Below, in pieces: positions 32,820-44,398 of a DNA stretch of 64,000 nt. Within the stretch, counting starts at the first letter, position 1; every line of letters starts with the position of its first letter. The notes beneath the pieces are model-generated. The model was not told the origin of the DNA and ran no database searches. It saw only the letters and a program-made list of their open reading frames with translations. Source of the stretch: Branchiostoma floridae (Eukaryota > Chordata > Leptocardii > Amphioxiformes > Branchiostomatidae); contig NC_049987.1 of assembly GCF_000003815.2 (NCBI RefSeq), forward strand, positions 11,466,034-11,530,033. The letters run 5' to 3'. Both the position numbers and the translations under genes were made by a program.

Positions 32820-35800
32820 AATAAGACAAAGATAAGGGGGGATAAGGGGGGGTTCCTTAGAAGTGAGTAAGGTGTGATTTCTTAGACCAAATAAAGACCA
32901 ATTGGAATGCTGTACAGGCGAGTAAGGTGTATTTCCTTTGAGTACAGACCAGGTGAGGTCTTCACAGTTGAGTAAGGTGAGTAACCTTTGTGAGAGATGA
33001 GGCACTGTACAGGTACGTAAGGTGCTGTTTCATTGTCTAGAGAACAGGCAAGACAATATACAGGTGGACAAGGTAAGACACTGTACAGGTGAGTAGGGCA
33101 TGTTTGTTTGCCTATAGACCAGATAGGGCATTATACGGGTGAGTAAAATGTGTTTCTTTTGACTATAGACCAGATAGGGCATTATACGGGTGAGTAAGGT
33201 GTGTTTCCTTTGAGTATAGACCATATAGGGCATTATACGGGTGAGTAAGCTGTGTTTCCTTTGAGTATAGACCGGATAGGGTATTATACGGGTGAGTAAG
33301 GTGTGTTTCCTTTGACTATAGACCAGATAGGGTAGTATATGGGTGAGTAAGGTGTGTTTCCTTTGAGTATAGACCATATAGGGCATTATACGGGTGAGTA
33401 AGGTGTGTTTCCTTTGAGTATAGACCATATAGGGCATTATACGGGTGAGTAAGGTGTGTTTCCACCAGGTGAGCTTCTGGCAGGTGAGTAAGGTGTGTTT
33501 TCTTTGACACCAAGACCAAGTGAGACACTGCACAGGTAAGTAAGGTGTGTAATGTGTGTTTCCTTTGTCTATAGTCAAATAAACACACCTTAAATACCTG
33601 TACAGTGTCGTACCTGGTCTATAGTCAAAGGAAAGGCACCGTAATCACCTGTATAGTGTCTTACCTGGTCTTTAGTCACAGGAACCACACCTTACTCACC
33701 TGTATAATGTCTTACCTGGTTTTCAGTCACAGGAACCACACCTTACTCACCTGTATAGTGTCTTAACTGGTTTTTAGTCAAAGGAAACACACCTTAATCA
33801 CCTGTATAATACCCTATATGGTTTAAAATCAAACAAAACACAACTTACTCACCAGTATAAAGCCCTATCTGGTCTATAGTAAAAGGAAGGCACCGTAATC
33901 AAATGTATAATACCCTATCTGGTCTATAGTCAAACAAAACACACCTTACTCACCCGTATAATGCCCTATCTGGTCTATAGTCAAAGGAAAGGCACCTTAC
34001 TCACCTGTATAATGCCATATCTGGTCTATAGGCAAAAGAAAGGCACCCTATTCACCTGTATAATGCCCTATCTGGTCTATATGCAAAGGAAAGGCACCCT
34101 ATTCACCTGTATAATACCCTATCTGGTGTATAGGCAAAGGAAAGGCACCGTAATCACCTGTATAATGCCTTATCTGGTCTATAGGCAAAGGAAAGGCACC
34201 ATACTCAGCTGTATAATGCCCTACATGGTCTATAGGCAAAGGAAAGGCACCTTACTCACCTGTATAATGGCTTATCTGGTCTATAGGCAAAGGAAAGACA
34301 CCATACTCACCTGTATAATGCCCTATCTGGTCTATAGGCAAAGGAAAGGCACCATACTCAGCTGTATAATGCCCTACATGGTCTATAGGCAAATGAAAGG
34401 CACCTTACTCACCTGTATAATGCCTTATCTGGTCTATAGGCAAAGGAAAGGCACCTTACTCACCTGTATAATGCCCCTTCTGGTCTATAGTCAAAAGAAA
34501 GGCACCCTATTCACCTGTATAATGCCCTATCTGGTCTATAGGCAAAGGAAAGGCACCTTACTCACCTGTATAATGGCTTATCTGGTCTATAGGCAAAGGA
34601 AAGACACCGTACTCACCTGTATAATGCCTTATCTGGTCTATAGGCAAAGGAAAGGCACCTGACTCACCCGTATAATGCCCTATCTGGTCTATAGGCAAAG
34701 GAAAGGCACCCTATACACCTGTATATAATGCCTTATCTGGTCTATAGGCAAAGGAAGGACACCTTACTCACCTGTATAATGCCCTATCTGGTCTATAGGC
34801 AAAGGAAAGGCACCCTATTCACCTGTATAATGCCTTATCTGGTCTATAGGCAAAGGAAAGGCACCGTACTCTCCTGTATAATGCCTTATCTGGTCTATAG
34901 GCAAAGGAGAGGCACCCGACTCTCCCGTGTAATGCCCTATCTGGTCTATAGGCAAAGGAAAGGCACCCTATACTCCTGTATATAATGCCTTATCTGGTCT
35001 ATAGGCAAAGGAAGGACACCTTACTCACCTGTATAATGCCCTATCTGGTCTATAGGCAAAGGAAAGGCACCCTATTCACCTGTATAATGCCTTATCTGGT
35101 CTATAGGCAAAGGAAAGGCACCATACTCAGCTGTATAATGCCCTACATGGTCTATAGGCAAAGGAAAGGCACCTTACTCACCTGTATAATGCCCCTTCTG
35201 GTCTATAGTCAAAAGAAAGGCACCCTATTCACCTGTATAATGCCCTATCTGGTCTATAGGCAAAGGAAAGGCACCTTACTCACCTGTATAATGCCCTTTC
35301 TGGTCTATAGGCAAAAGTGAGGCACCCTATTCACCTTTATAATGCCCTATCTCGTCTATAGGCAAAGGAAAGGCACCCTATTCACCTGTATAATGCCTTA
35401 TCTGGTCTATAGGCAAAGGAAAGGCACCCTATCAGCTNNNNNNNNNNNNNNNNNNNNNNNNNNNNNNNNNNNNNNNNNNNNNNNNNNNNNNNNNNNNNNN
35501 NNNNNNNNNNNNNNNNNNNNNNNNNNNNNNNNNNNNNNNNNNNNNNNNNNNNNNNNNNNNNTAGGCAAAGGAAAGGCCCCCGCTTCACCCGTATAATGCC
35601 CCATCTGGGCTTTAGGCAAAGGAAAGGCGCCCTATACACCTGTATATAATGCCTTATCTGGTCTATAGGCAAAGGAAGGACACCTTACTCACCTGTATAA
35701 TGCCCTATCTGGTCTATAGGCAAAGGAAAGGCACCCTATTCACCTGTATAATGCCTTATCTGGTCTATAGGCAAAGGAAAGGCACCATACTCAGCTGTAT

Positions 35801-36152
35801 AATGCCCTACATGGTCTATAGGCAAAGGAAAGGCACCTTACTCACCTGTATAATGCCCCTTCTGGTCTATAGTCAAAAGAAAGGCACCCTATTCACCTGT
35901 ATAATGCCCTATCTGGTCTATAGGCAAAGGAAAGGCACCTTACTCACCTGTATAATGCCCTTTCTGGTCTATAGGCAAAAGTGAGGCACCCTATTCACCT
36001 TTATAATGCCCTATCTCGTCTATAGGCAAAGGAAAGGCACCCTATTCACCTGTATAATGCCTTATCTGGTCTATAGGCAAAGGAAAGGCACCCTATTCAC
36101 CTGTATAATGCCTTATCTGGTCTATAGGCAAAGGAAAGGCACCTTACTCACA
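32820..36152. repeat. 51-bp tandem array with internal inversion
   Basis: About 60 units of a 51-bp repeat. From about 33580 to 36152 the unit reads TATAATGCCCTATCTGG, TCTATAGGCAAAGGAAAGG, CACCTTACTCACCTG. From about 32860 to 33570 units lie in the opposite direction. Because 51 is a multiple of 3, one frame stays open and encodes MPYLVYRQRKGTLLTCI repeats (up to 233 codons). Start and end units are degraded. On the strand opposite to the right-hand units each copy shows a pyrimidine tract and TATAG, a 21-nt core and CAG/GTGAGTAAGG. No sign of selection as a protein is visible. Confidence 0.95.
35438..35561. other. Assembly gap (124 N)
   Basis: A run of N inside the 51-bp array. Open frames crossing it are artefacts. 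The true size of the array is unknown. Confidence 0.99.
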
Positions 36153-36216
36153 TAACGTTCAATCAAGTATAAAGAGTACAACGTACTGGGAAAGCTCTGT
36201 AAATTCGTTTACACAA

Positions 36217-36307
36217 GGTGCCTCGACCACGTTAATCAGCCTCATTACTCATAATGGGTACCTACTGGCTGGCAAAATACACCTGGTGATTATTATTATT
36301 ATTATTA
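36217..36307 (+). mobile_element. 5'-truncated 5S-type SINE, tail part
   Basis: GGTGCCTCGACCACGTTAAT, AGCCTCATTACTCATAATGG, GTACCTACTGGCTGGCAAAA, TACACC and an (ATT)n tail match the 3' part of the SINE at 54005-54282. The 5S-like head is missing. It lies 65 bp from the end of the 51-bp array. Confidence 0.75.
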
Positions 36308-36906
36308 AATGAGAGAAGAGACTCTGTAGATTTTAGATATAAAATGTAACCTCTTTACACCTACATTGTATACTTAATTTATCTAACTCTCTCGTCATTG
36401 CATTTAGCTCAGGTTGGTAGGAATACTAGTATGCAATAAAGATCATGATTGTCATTGCCATATAAAACAAAGACCACCAGTAAAACTACCATGTGTTGAA
36501 CGGCAGAATATAACACCCGCCACGGAGCCAGACAAGTAATCACTTCAAAAATATGTCCTGGGTACACGTCGATCAATTGGTATGATATGAAGACATTTCT
36601 TACTATCTTAGTAACATGTACTGTTGTTTTTCTTCGACTGTCGACTGGATTTCTGTCAGTGATTGCTGACATTTTGGAGAAAAATGAGCCAAGAAATTAC
36701 ATTACATTTCGCCTTACCTATTATCAGGGGATCCGGGAGCTTGTTCTTTACGCAGAGAAGCTACTGTCACGTCAACAAAACGTCCAAGCAGCCGACAAAA
36801 GTAAAATTTTCGTGTGTTCTCCCTCCACCGCGCTCACCCATCAGAAATGTCCATGTTTCTGGTTTCGAGCTAAGTCTGTGGTCATGCGCACTGCGGCCCT
36901 TACATC

Positions 36907-36950
36907 ACTTCCGGTGAACATGAAATCCCGGATAGGATCTATCCGCCACC
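36907..36950 (+). promoter_or_regulatory. UTP14 proximal promoter and leader
   Basis: An ETS-type site ACTTCCGGT (36907-36915) is followed by the 34-nt leader element (36917-36950), which ends CCGCCACC directly before ATGG, a good Kozak context. An upstream ATG at 36920 opens a frame out of phase with UTP14 and overlaps its start. Confidence 0.55.
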
Positions 36951-39900
36951 ATGGCAGACGATCCTGTCCGGTAAGAATCTACTTTGCAAATTTTCCTTTA
37001 TTTCAACCAAACTGTGCTAACTGTCGTGTCTTTCTCAATGCGTAATGTTAGATATGGAGTTTGTGTACATATTTGCTGATATAAGGGGATATTTGTTGCA
37101 GAGCATAGTTTAGCATCGTGAGGACATGTGGTGCACGTGGCACGGTGGTCAGCTTTAGATCGTTTTCCATCAAACTTCCACATGTTCGTACATATATACA
37201 CGCATTGTTACACATATCGTTACGCACTATCGGTTGATTACGGAAAGATATGCGGTTAATGGCCATGACTCAGCTTCATGGTTCGGAAAATAGGCCTAAA
37301 GGGGCTGTTTGTTTGTTTGTTTGTTTGTTTACTTTGGGCCCACTAGCTCCTACCCATAAAACATCATATGGACTGCTGTCCGTACGTTTGGAAATTATGT
37401 ACATTTCAGTAAGTAAGCGAGAATGTTTAAGAAGAAGACCCAGAGTACACTACTATATCTGCTTTACAGGATTTTATCTTATCAATTTAAAAAAACAGTC
37501 CCATCAGTAAAAAAAATAAATGATTTCCAAGGTATTCCACTATTCAAGTTGAAAACTTTATTGGAGATACCCATAAAAATCCCAGGTAGGGAATTTTTAT
37601 GTCAGTATCTTGCTTGTGATGTGGGGTTGCAGGTCAAGGATTTAAAGAACGCTGTGGGGACAGAGATGTCAGGAAGGAGAGAGTAGAACTGGTCCGGGTA
37701 ACTCGGCCATGATGATGATGATGATGATGATCTGACATTTTGTATCTTTATGAACAGGACCTTGCTGGCAGTGAATGCAGACCAGGCTGATGAAGATGAC
37801 AGTGCTCTGGTTCTCAGTGATGATGAGGTACACACACACCATACAGTGTGATCATTCACCATGGTTTCCCTTCTCAAATTCACTAATTGATAGTCATTAG
37901 TTAGTATTTGAATGAGAAGAAGGCCATAAAATATGTCTGATATTAACCACATAACTGTTGTGCTTCAGAACAGGGTCAAAAACAAAGCCAGGTTAAATCA
38001 AGGTCGAGCATATAATTATAAATGACATGGCAATGAAAATGTATCTTATTTCCAGGCTGAGTCAGACAATGAGGGGCAGCACAGAAACCTGCTGGATGCC
38101 ATCTCATCACTGGACAAGAAAAGCAGAATTAAGTATGACATCCAGATAGACACTGTTTTTATGCTAGTATGTTTTAGAAAGTGAAGCCACACCAATACCA
38201 CAATGCTTTGATGAAGATTATACATCCATGTCATATGGTATGAAAAAAATGGATATGATTTTGGAAATGGTCAGATGTTTCAGGTACGCATGCACTTCCT
38301 TTTGTCAGTGGCACAGATGAGTAACTCCAATACCACAATGGTTAATTAAGGGTAGGCATCCAGGTAATAAGATGCAGATACTAAAGAAAGATGATAGAGA
38401 ATGCGACATCTGACCATTTACAAAAACTTATCCAGTATCTTCAGTAAGTTTTGTGACCATACTAGTAATGCATTTAGAATTTAGAGGATCTCATTGGTTT
38501 AGAAAATCAACCATTTTTTATATGAATAATGCAGTGCTCAGTAACCTGTGCAGATTCTTTATAACATTCATCAAGACTTTCAATTTTTCACTTCTTGATT
38601 TGCCCATTTGTATCATGTTCAGTGCCTGACAGCTAACCAATTAATGAATATGTACTACAGTCGTGTTTTAATCTGATTGTTCCTTTCCAGAGGGAAGGTC
38701 ATCCAAAGGTCAGAGCCAAGTCTCCAGGTGTCTCCATTTGACATCTCCTCTGGTGATAATGGTAGGTGGACATTAACTATGAACAGTTGTGTATACTAAT
38801 TGATAAGTGAGTGTTTCCTGTACCATCACCCTGGCATGGTCATCACACAGTATCATCAAACCTTATAACATGCAACGAAAAGTCACAAAATAGAGATTTT
38901 TTACATAGAAATTGCTGTAATTGTACTATTTTGTCGTTCAAGATTTAGTACATAAAAAGTGTCGCCCAGGTTAGAGAAAAATAATATTTGGTATGACATT
39001 ATAATGGTATGAAAGTTAACTTTACACTTCAGCAGCAAGTTGAAATGCAAGCCTTCCAATATGGTGTCTTGAAACTTACATGTAAACTGGCTTTACAAGT
39101 TTGGAATGACTGTTGTTGATGATATCTACACCTGTTACCTGATAGGAGGAAGCCGTGTGCACCTTAACGAGCTGGTGGGGTCACTGCGGAACACCAACCA
39201 GTTCTCCAAGGTCAAGACTCAGATCCGCAAGATGCAAGGTCGCCAGAAGGTCATTGATGCTCCACTAGTCAAACCACAGGCAGAGAGGGTGAGTTCATGT
39301 TAAGGTTTCAACTTTTCTTCATTCAACCCCTTTTCTTCCAGGACCTATTCCTTTCTAGTTTTTCTTCCTGAACTTGACTGAAATTCGTAAATGCTTAAAA
39401 AACTTTGTTTTGTCCTTACTCCTTTCTTAGATTGAACGCTCGCTTGCATACAAAGCGACCAAGAAGGAAGTGTCTCGTTGGACCCCTATTGTGCGGCAGA
39501 ACAGACAAGCTGCACAGCTGGTCTTCCCACTACAGCAGGAACCCGTGTCTCTACCAACTACAGACAGTATGGTCAAGTCATTTAAGGTGAGTAGGTTTTC
39601 TTATTTACAGTTAAAGGCCTTGACCAGAACCGACAGGATTTAAGATCTTATATCCATCCTAGAGCAACAGTTATATTTGTTTCCTCAACAAAGTTTAGTC
39701 AAGAAATGTTACAAGCAAACAGGCCTTAGAGTGTTTTAGGTAGCCTTCTTTGCAGACTTTGAGCGGGGCTGGCTGTTATTTTATTTGGGGAGGGGGATAC
39801 GGTGGTTCACAATTTTCAAGGTTGGCGAAGGTTCTCTAATGTTGGGAAAGAGAATTTGCCTAGAAATGTAGTTTGCAATGGAAGGAAGTTTTGCCCTGCC

Positions 39901-42900
39901 TCATTTTTAGAGTACAGCACACACTGTGATGTAGTTATACCACAGTAGAAGTGCTAACAGGATCTCTTACTTTGCCTCACAGCCCAGTACCGACCTTGAA
40001 CGTGAGATCTTCGAGGTTCTACACGGCAGCAAGTTTGCGGAACGGCGAGACCACGAGCTGACAGAAGCGGAGGAGGAGGCACTGCGAGCGATGAGTCTGG
40101 ATGAGGCGCTGTCTCGCAGAAAGGAGCTGCAGAAGATGAGAGCACTGCAGTCGTACCACGCAGCAAAGTGTGCGCGGGAGAAAAAGATCAAGAGCAAGAA
40201 GTAAGACTTGCTGTTTCTCATAGATTTGTATCATTGAAGTTGCCCTTGCATCTGTAACAGATGCTTAGTGGTTGAACCAATCTCCATTTCTGTAGCCCTT
40301 GAGTCACACATTTGTGCAAGGTACTAGAGCTGGGAGCTAGTCTGCTGGTAGTGCTAAGCAGAGAAAGCAGCATGTACCATTCTTAAAGTCTTTGGTATGA
40401 CTCGGACAGGGATCACAACCTGCTAAACATGAACATGCTGCCCACTCAACCATTGCACTGTCAGTACATGCATGTTAATTTGAAGTCTTTCAAACTACTC
40501 TGACTACAACTGACTAAGAATACTTTGTTGCCACCCCCTCATACCTGCATTGTCCTCCACACAGGTATCACCGTGTCAAGAAACGCTCGCGTCTCCATGC
40601 AGAGAAACTCGCTATCGAGGAGCTTCACAAGACAAACCCAGAACTGGCTCTGGAGGAGATCCGGAAGGCGGAGAAGCTCCACGCCGAGGAGCGGGCCAGT
40701 CTGCGCCACAAGAACACGGGCAAGTGGGCACGCAGCAAGATGGTCATGGCCAAGTTTGATGATGAGGTTGGTCTTGTGTGTGCTCAAGTCTAGATTTCTG
40801 CCACAGTACGACTTGATCTGAGTTCGAGTTTTAAAGATTTTGCTCCTTTTTCATAAAGGTATTCTTTCTTCAACAGCTTTAAATGACTCTGGTAACTGTT
40901 AAAAGATTGAAATGTTATTGACCATGAGGTTAACATCCAATGAAGCTCATGGTTGTCAGTGTTGTAGCACCAAAGACAACAGCCTCATGAATTTTTCATC
41001 ATGAGGCTGTGGCTGTCAGGTTCTGAAGAGAAGATTGTGTTCTCAGATATTTGACCTTTAACCCCCAGGCTCGTCAGGCAGTCCAGGAACAGCTGGAGAA
41101 AAGCCGTGAGCTGACCAATCAGATCCGAGCTCTGCAGCAGGACAGCAGCAGTGATGATGATCAGGAGGAGAGAGAGGAGGAGGAGAGTGAGGAGGCAGTT
41201 GTCATGGAAATGGGGGTTGATGATAAGAATCCATGGATGCGGTCTGCCCTGAAGGTAAGAATATGCTAAAACAGCAAAAAACTTGTAATACTCACTGTAT
41301 GTGTTAGGTGTGTTGCAATACCCTTAAGAATTTTTTTTACAAAATAACGTTATCATTTAGACCAGATAACATGAAGCATTCTGACTCCTTTCCTAGATAA
41401 ATTCAAAAAGTGACCAAAAGGATGATCCACCTGTAGAAGAGAAACAACAGCTTAGAACAGATGAGGAGGAAACAGAACAGGTAGAGGAAGTCACAAGTGG
41501 AGAAAAAGACACAATAGAAGAGCAACCCCAACAAAAGCACATAGATGAAAAAGAAGAGCTGGAAGAAGTCAAGGTTGAAAATGCAAGTACAAAGAAAAGA
41601 AGACGAAGGAACAAGAAAAAGAAGGAAGGAGAGAATGAAGTAGAGGAGAAGGCAGACTGGTCTGATGTTTTAAAAGATGAGAAGAAAACTGGCAAGAAGA
41701 GAAAGAGAAGAAGGAAAAAGACAGAAGTGGATGCCAAGAAATCCCGACCAGATGGAGGAGTGATGGGGAGGACCACTGATGAGGCTGGGGAGGTACAGGA
41801 CTTTGATGATGATGAGACAATGTTGGAGGAAGGGCTGGAGAGGAGGAAAACACTGGAAGAAGTGGAGGCAGCCGCAAAAATACCAGGTTATTATTTTTGT
41901 CTTGTGTTCTGACTTCTTACTACTTTGCTAACCTCGAGTCCCTTATTTCTAACCTTCTAACCAATACAACTAGGGGTGAAAAACTGCTACTTTAGTGTGC
42001 TATATATTTAAGAACTTTTTAATAACGTTTTGATATAAACTGAACTTGAAATTAGCGCATAACCTATTGCTTATCACATATTTCTGATTGAAAAAGTTAT
42101 AGATTTTTCACTTCTTAAGATATTGTATTCTTTTTTTTCCAGCAGATGCAGAGACGCTCTCCACACAGCAGCCAAAAGTAGACCAAGCCACCAACCCCTC
42201 ACTCCAGAAGCAGAGAGAGATTGTGAAGGAAGTTCACATCAACCCTGAGAAGTTCTTCACCATCCAACCCTCCAAGCTCAAATCCTCTGCTCCGACCTAC
42301 CTCGATGTGGATGACAACATCGACATGATAGATTTTGACCAACAGAGGGAGAACATTGAAGAAGCGTTCGCCAACGATGATGTGGTGACTGAGTTTGTGG
42401 AAGAGAAGAGGAAGGCAGAGGAAGCAGGGAAGCCAAAAGACATTGACTTGTTCATGCCGGGGTGGGGGAACTGGGGAGGAGTCGGGGTCAAGGTCAATCG
42501 CAAGAAAAGAACAAGGTAGGTCCTGTTGGTGGTGCATAGGGTAGGAACCACTGAGCAAAAAGTGTGCAGAGCAAAAAAATAAAAGTGTACAGTGCAAAAA
42601 AGTAAGTGTGCAGCGCAGAAAAAGTGTGTTGCACTGAAAAAAGTGTGTTGCACAGGAAATAGGTGTGTTGATCAGAAAAAAATAGGTGCGTTGCTGTCGG
42701 CCACAGTATATGTCTCTTTATCAACCCAGTAAATCTCAGAGTTTTGTGATGGCTGATAGACTTTGTCATAAACATGTCTAAGATAGTGGCAACCCCTGCT
42801 TGACTAGTGAGGAATCCACAACTAGACTGGTGAAACAATCAGCATACAGCTGGCTAAAGTTCTGAGTCATGTGGCTCCTGCATCATATTGTTTGTGAAAC

Positions 42901-43927
42901 ATGCTTAGTCTACACGTATATCTAATGTACAAAAAAGATGAGTTGTTCAGATAAATCTACAATGTGTTTTTGACTATGGCAATTTTGTTTGTTGATTTTT
43001 GGCAGGTTCATAAAGAGGGCTCCGCCCCCAAAGCCTCGGCAGGACTGGGGTCTGCACCATGTTATCATCAACGAGGACAAGGATGTGCACCTCAAAACTC
43101 ACCAGGTGGGTCCTAGTCTTACAACTGTACATAAGGGTGGAACCACTACTTGATAAATTTGCACTATGTATAATCATTTGAAACTAGGAGTTTGTACCAG
43201 TTCAGGAAATTCAGGTACATGTACGATTTAGGTCCAGAGGATCAGGTTCAGGTCTAATTGTTTGTTTAAACTGGTGAATGGGCGATGCTCAAAACAATTG
43301 CCCAATTTTCTACAGAAGTGGAGTACCCAACTCCCATTTTAAAATCCTATTTTCATGTAAACTTCATGTAAGTTTGACTGTAGAAACTTGGTAGAAATGG
43401 CTATAAACTCTACTCTGCTTTGTCCCAAAATGTGTAATCCCATGCTGATATAATCTGACCATTTTCAACTCGGTCAAAAATGCAGTCCACTGATTTTCAG
43501 GTCCGTTTTTTTTCAGACTGGTCCAACAAAAGAACTGTTCTGCACAGGTACATTATACCAGTTCCTACCCCTATATGAAACCTAAATAAAGTTTTTCTTT
43601 TGTTAAGACGACCCTTAAAAAGTTTATTTATTTTTCCAGGTGAGACAACTGCCCAAGGGTTTCGGGTCTATCAGTGAGTTTGAGCGCTCCATTCGAGCAC
43701 CCCTGGGGAAGGACTGGAACACTCCATCTGCCGTGGCCAAACTGACAGAACCCAAGGTGGTCACCCGAGCAGGCACCATCATAGAACCTATCAGTGGAGA
43801 GGAGACGTTCAAAAAGAGTAAAGGGAAGAAAATGGACTTAGAGGGGATTAATGAAGAGAGGGAAGGAGGGAAGAAAGATAGGAGGAATGGAGGAAAGAGA
43901 AATAGCAAAAAGGGAGGCAGTGAATAG
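36951..43927 (+). CDS. UTP14: UTP14, small-subunit processome component
   Basis: Nucleolar protein of the SSU processome, needed for 18S rRNA maturation; the family activates the DEAH helicase Dhr1/DHX37. Exons: 36951-36970, 37758-37827, 38056-38132, 38691-38761, 39146-39288, 39431-39586, 39983-40200, 40565-40766, 41069-41254, 41397-41886, 42143-42515, 43006-43105, 43640-43927. GT-AG junctions, phases agree, total 2394 nt (797 residues, close to vertebrate UTP14). Family motifs: NLLDAISSLDKKSRIK, TKKEVSRWTPIVRQNR, AAQLVFPLQQE, AMSLDEALSRRKEL, ALQSYHAAKCAREKKIKSKK, NTGKWARSKMVMAKFDDEAR, PKDIDLFMPGWGNWGGVGVK and the C-terminal TEPKVVTRAGTIIEPI. The middle (exon 10) is acidic and lysine-rich. 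The first exon is only 20 nt; its ATG is chosen for Kozak context and phase. Start is moderately sure, the rest near certain. Confidence 0.95.
37305..37331. repeat. (GTTT)n microsatellite
   Basis: About six GTTT units in UTP14 intron 1. A (GAT)n run lies further on at about 37708-37731. Confidence 0.85.
40979..41010. other. Perfect 12-bp stem in UTP14 intron 8
   Basis: CAGCCTCATGA, 8-nt loop ATTTTTCA, TCATGAGGCTG, with one more A-T pair outside. Short; could be a relic of a small inverted repeat. Confidence 0.6.
42556..42700. repeat. Degenerate short tandem repeat in UTP14 intron 11
   Basis: About seven copies of an 18-22 bp unit around AAAGTGTG(C/T)(A/T)G(A/C)GCA(G/A)AAAAA. Non-coding. Confidence 0.6.
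43190..43575. repeat. Dispersed repeat, copy 2 (UTP14 intron 12)
   Basis: Ordered similarity to 30739-31175 in the same direction. Ends near GGTACATTATACCAGTTCCT. Confidence 0.6.
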
Positions 43928-44228
43928 ATTAATACAAGTGTAAGAATGCTGAAATTTCCTACGAAATTGAATTTTCATTATGAAAACTAAGTAAAAAAAC
44001 ACAACTTTGAAAAAAAAGATTATTGAAATCTTTTCCTAATGGGTTGCTACCTATGAGATGACAAACAGGAGGAATTGTTTGTAAATATGTTCATGTAGAC
44101 ATGTACATGTATCCCACTGATATTTATCAGATGGACCAAACAATGGAAATTATTTAGAACACAGTACAGTGTAGATATAGAGACCCATATTTACAGCCAC
44201 AGTATCAAGTGATAATACAACAGAAATG

Positions 44229-44234
44229 AATAAA
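44229..44234 (+). terminator. Candidate UTP14 poly(A) signal
   Basis: AATAAA about 300 bp after the UTP14 stop. Confidence 0.5.
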
Positions 44235-44265
44235 TGAAGAATTCCAGTATGAGCAGATTTTACTG

Positions 44266-44271
44266 TTTATT
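44266..44271 (-). terminator. Candidate RARS2 poly(A) signal
   Basis: AATAAA on the minus strand about 335 bp after the RARS2 stop and only about 35 bp from the opposing UTP14 signal, so the two 3' UTRs probably meet or overlap. Confidence 0.5.
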
Positions 44272-44398
44272 TTTTATTTACAAGTCTCAGTGCAGCTCAG
44301 TACAACAGTTGCTTGAAGGAGATCACTGTACAGTTTTCTGTCACTCAACACATTTCTCCCTATATGTGTATTAATAAATGGAATAGCTGAAGTAGCAT

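Noticed and set aside
33961-35984. Protein gene made of MPYLVYRQRKGTLLTCI repeats
   Set aside because: The frame exists because the unit is a multiple of three; it appears on opposite strands of the two arms, has no non-repeat flanking domain, and one reading crosses the N gap. Kept only as a finding.
32820-36152. CRISPR-like array
   Set aside because: Repeats are directly adjacent 51-bp units without unique spacers, in an intron-rich eukaryotic genome. It is a satellite.
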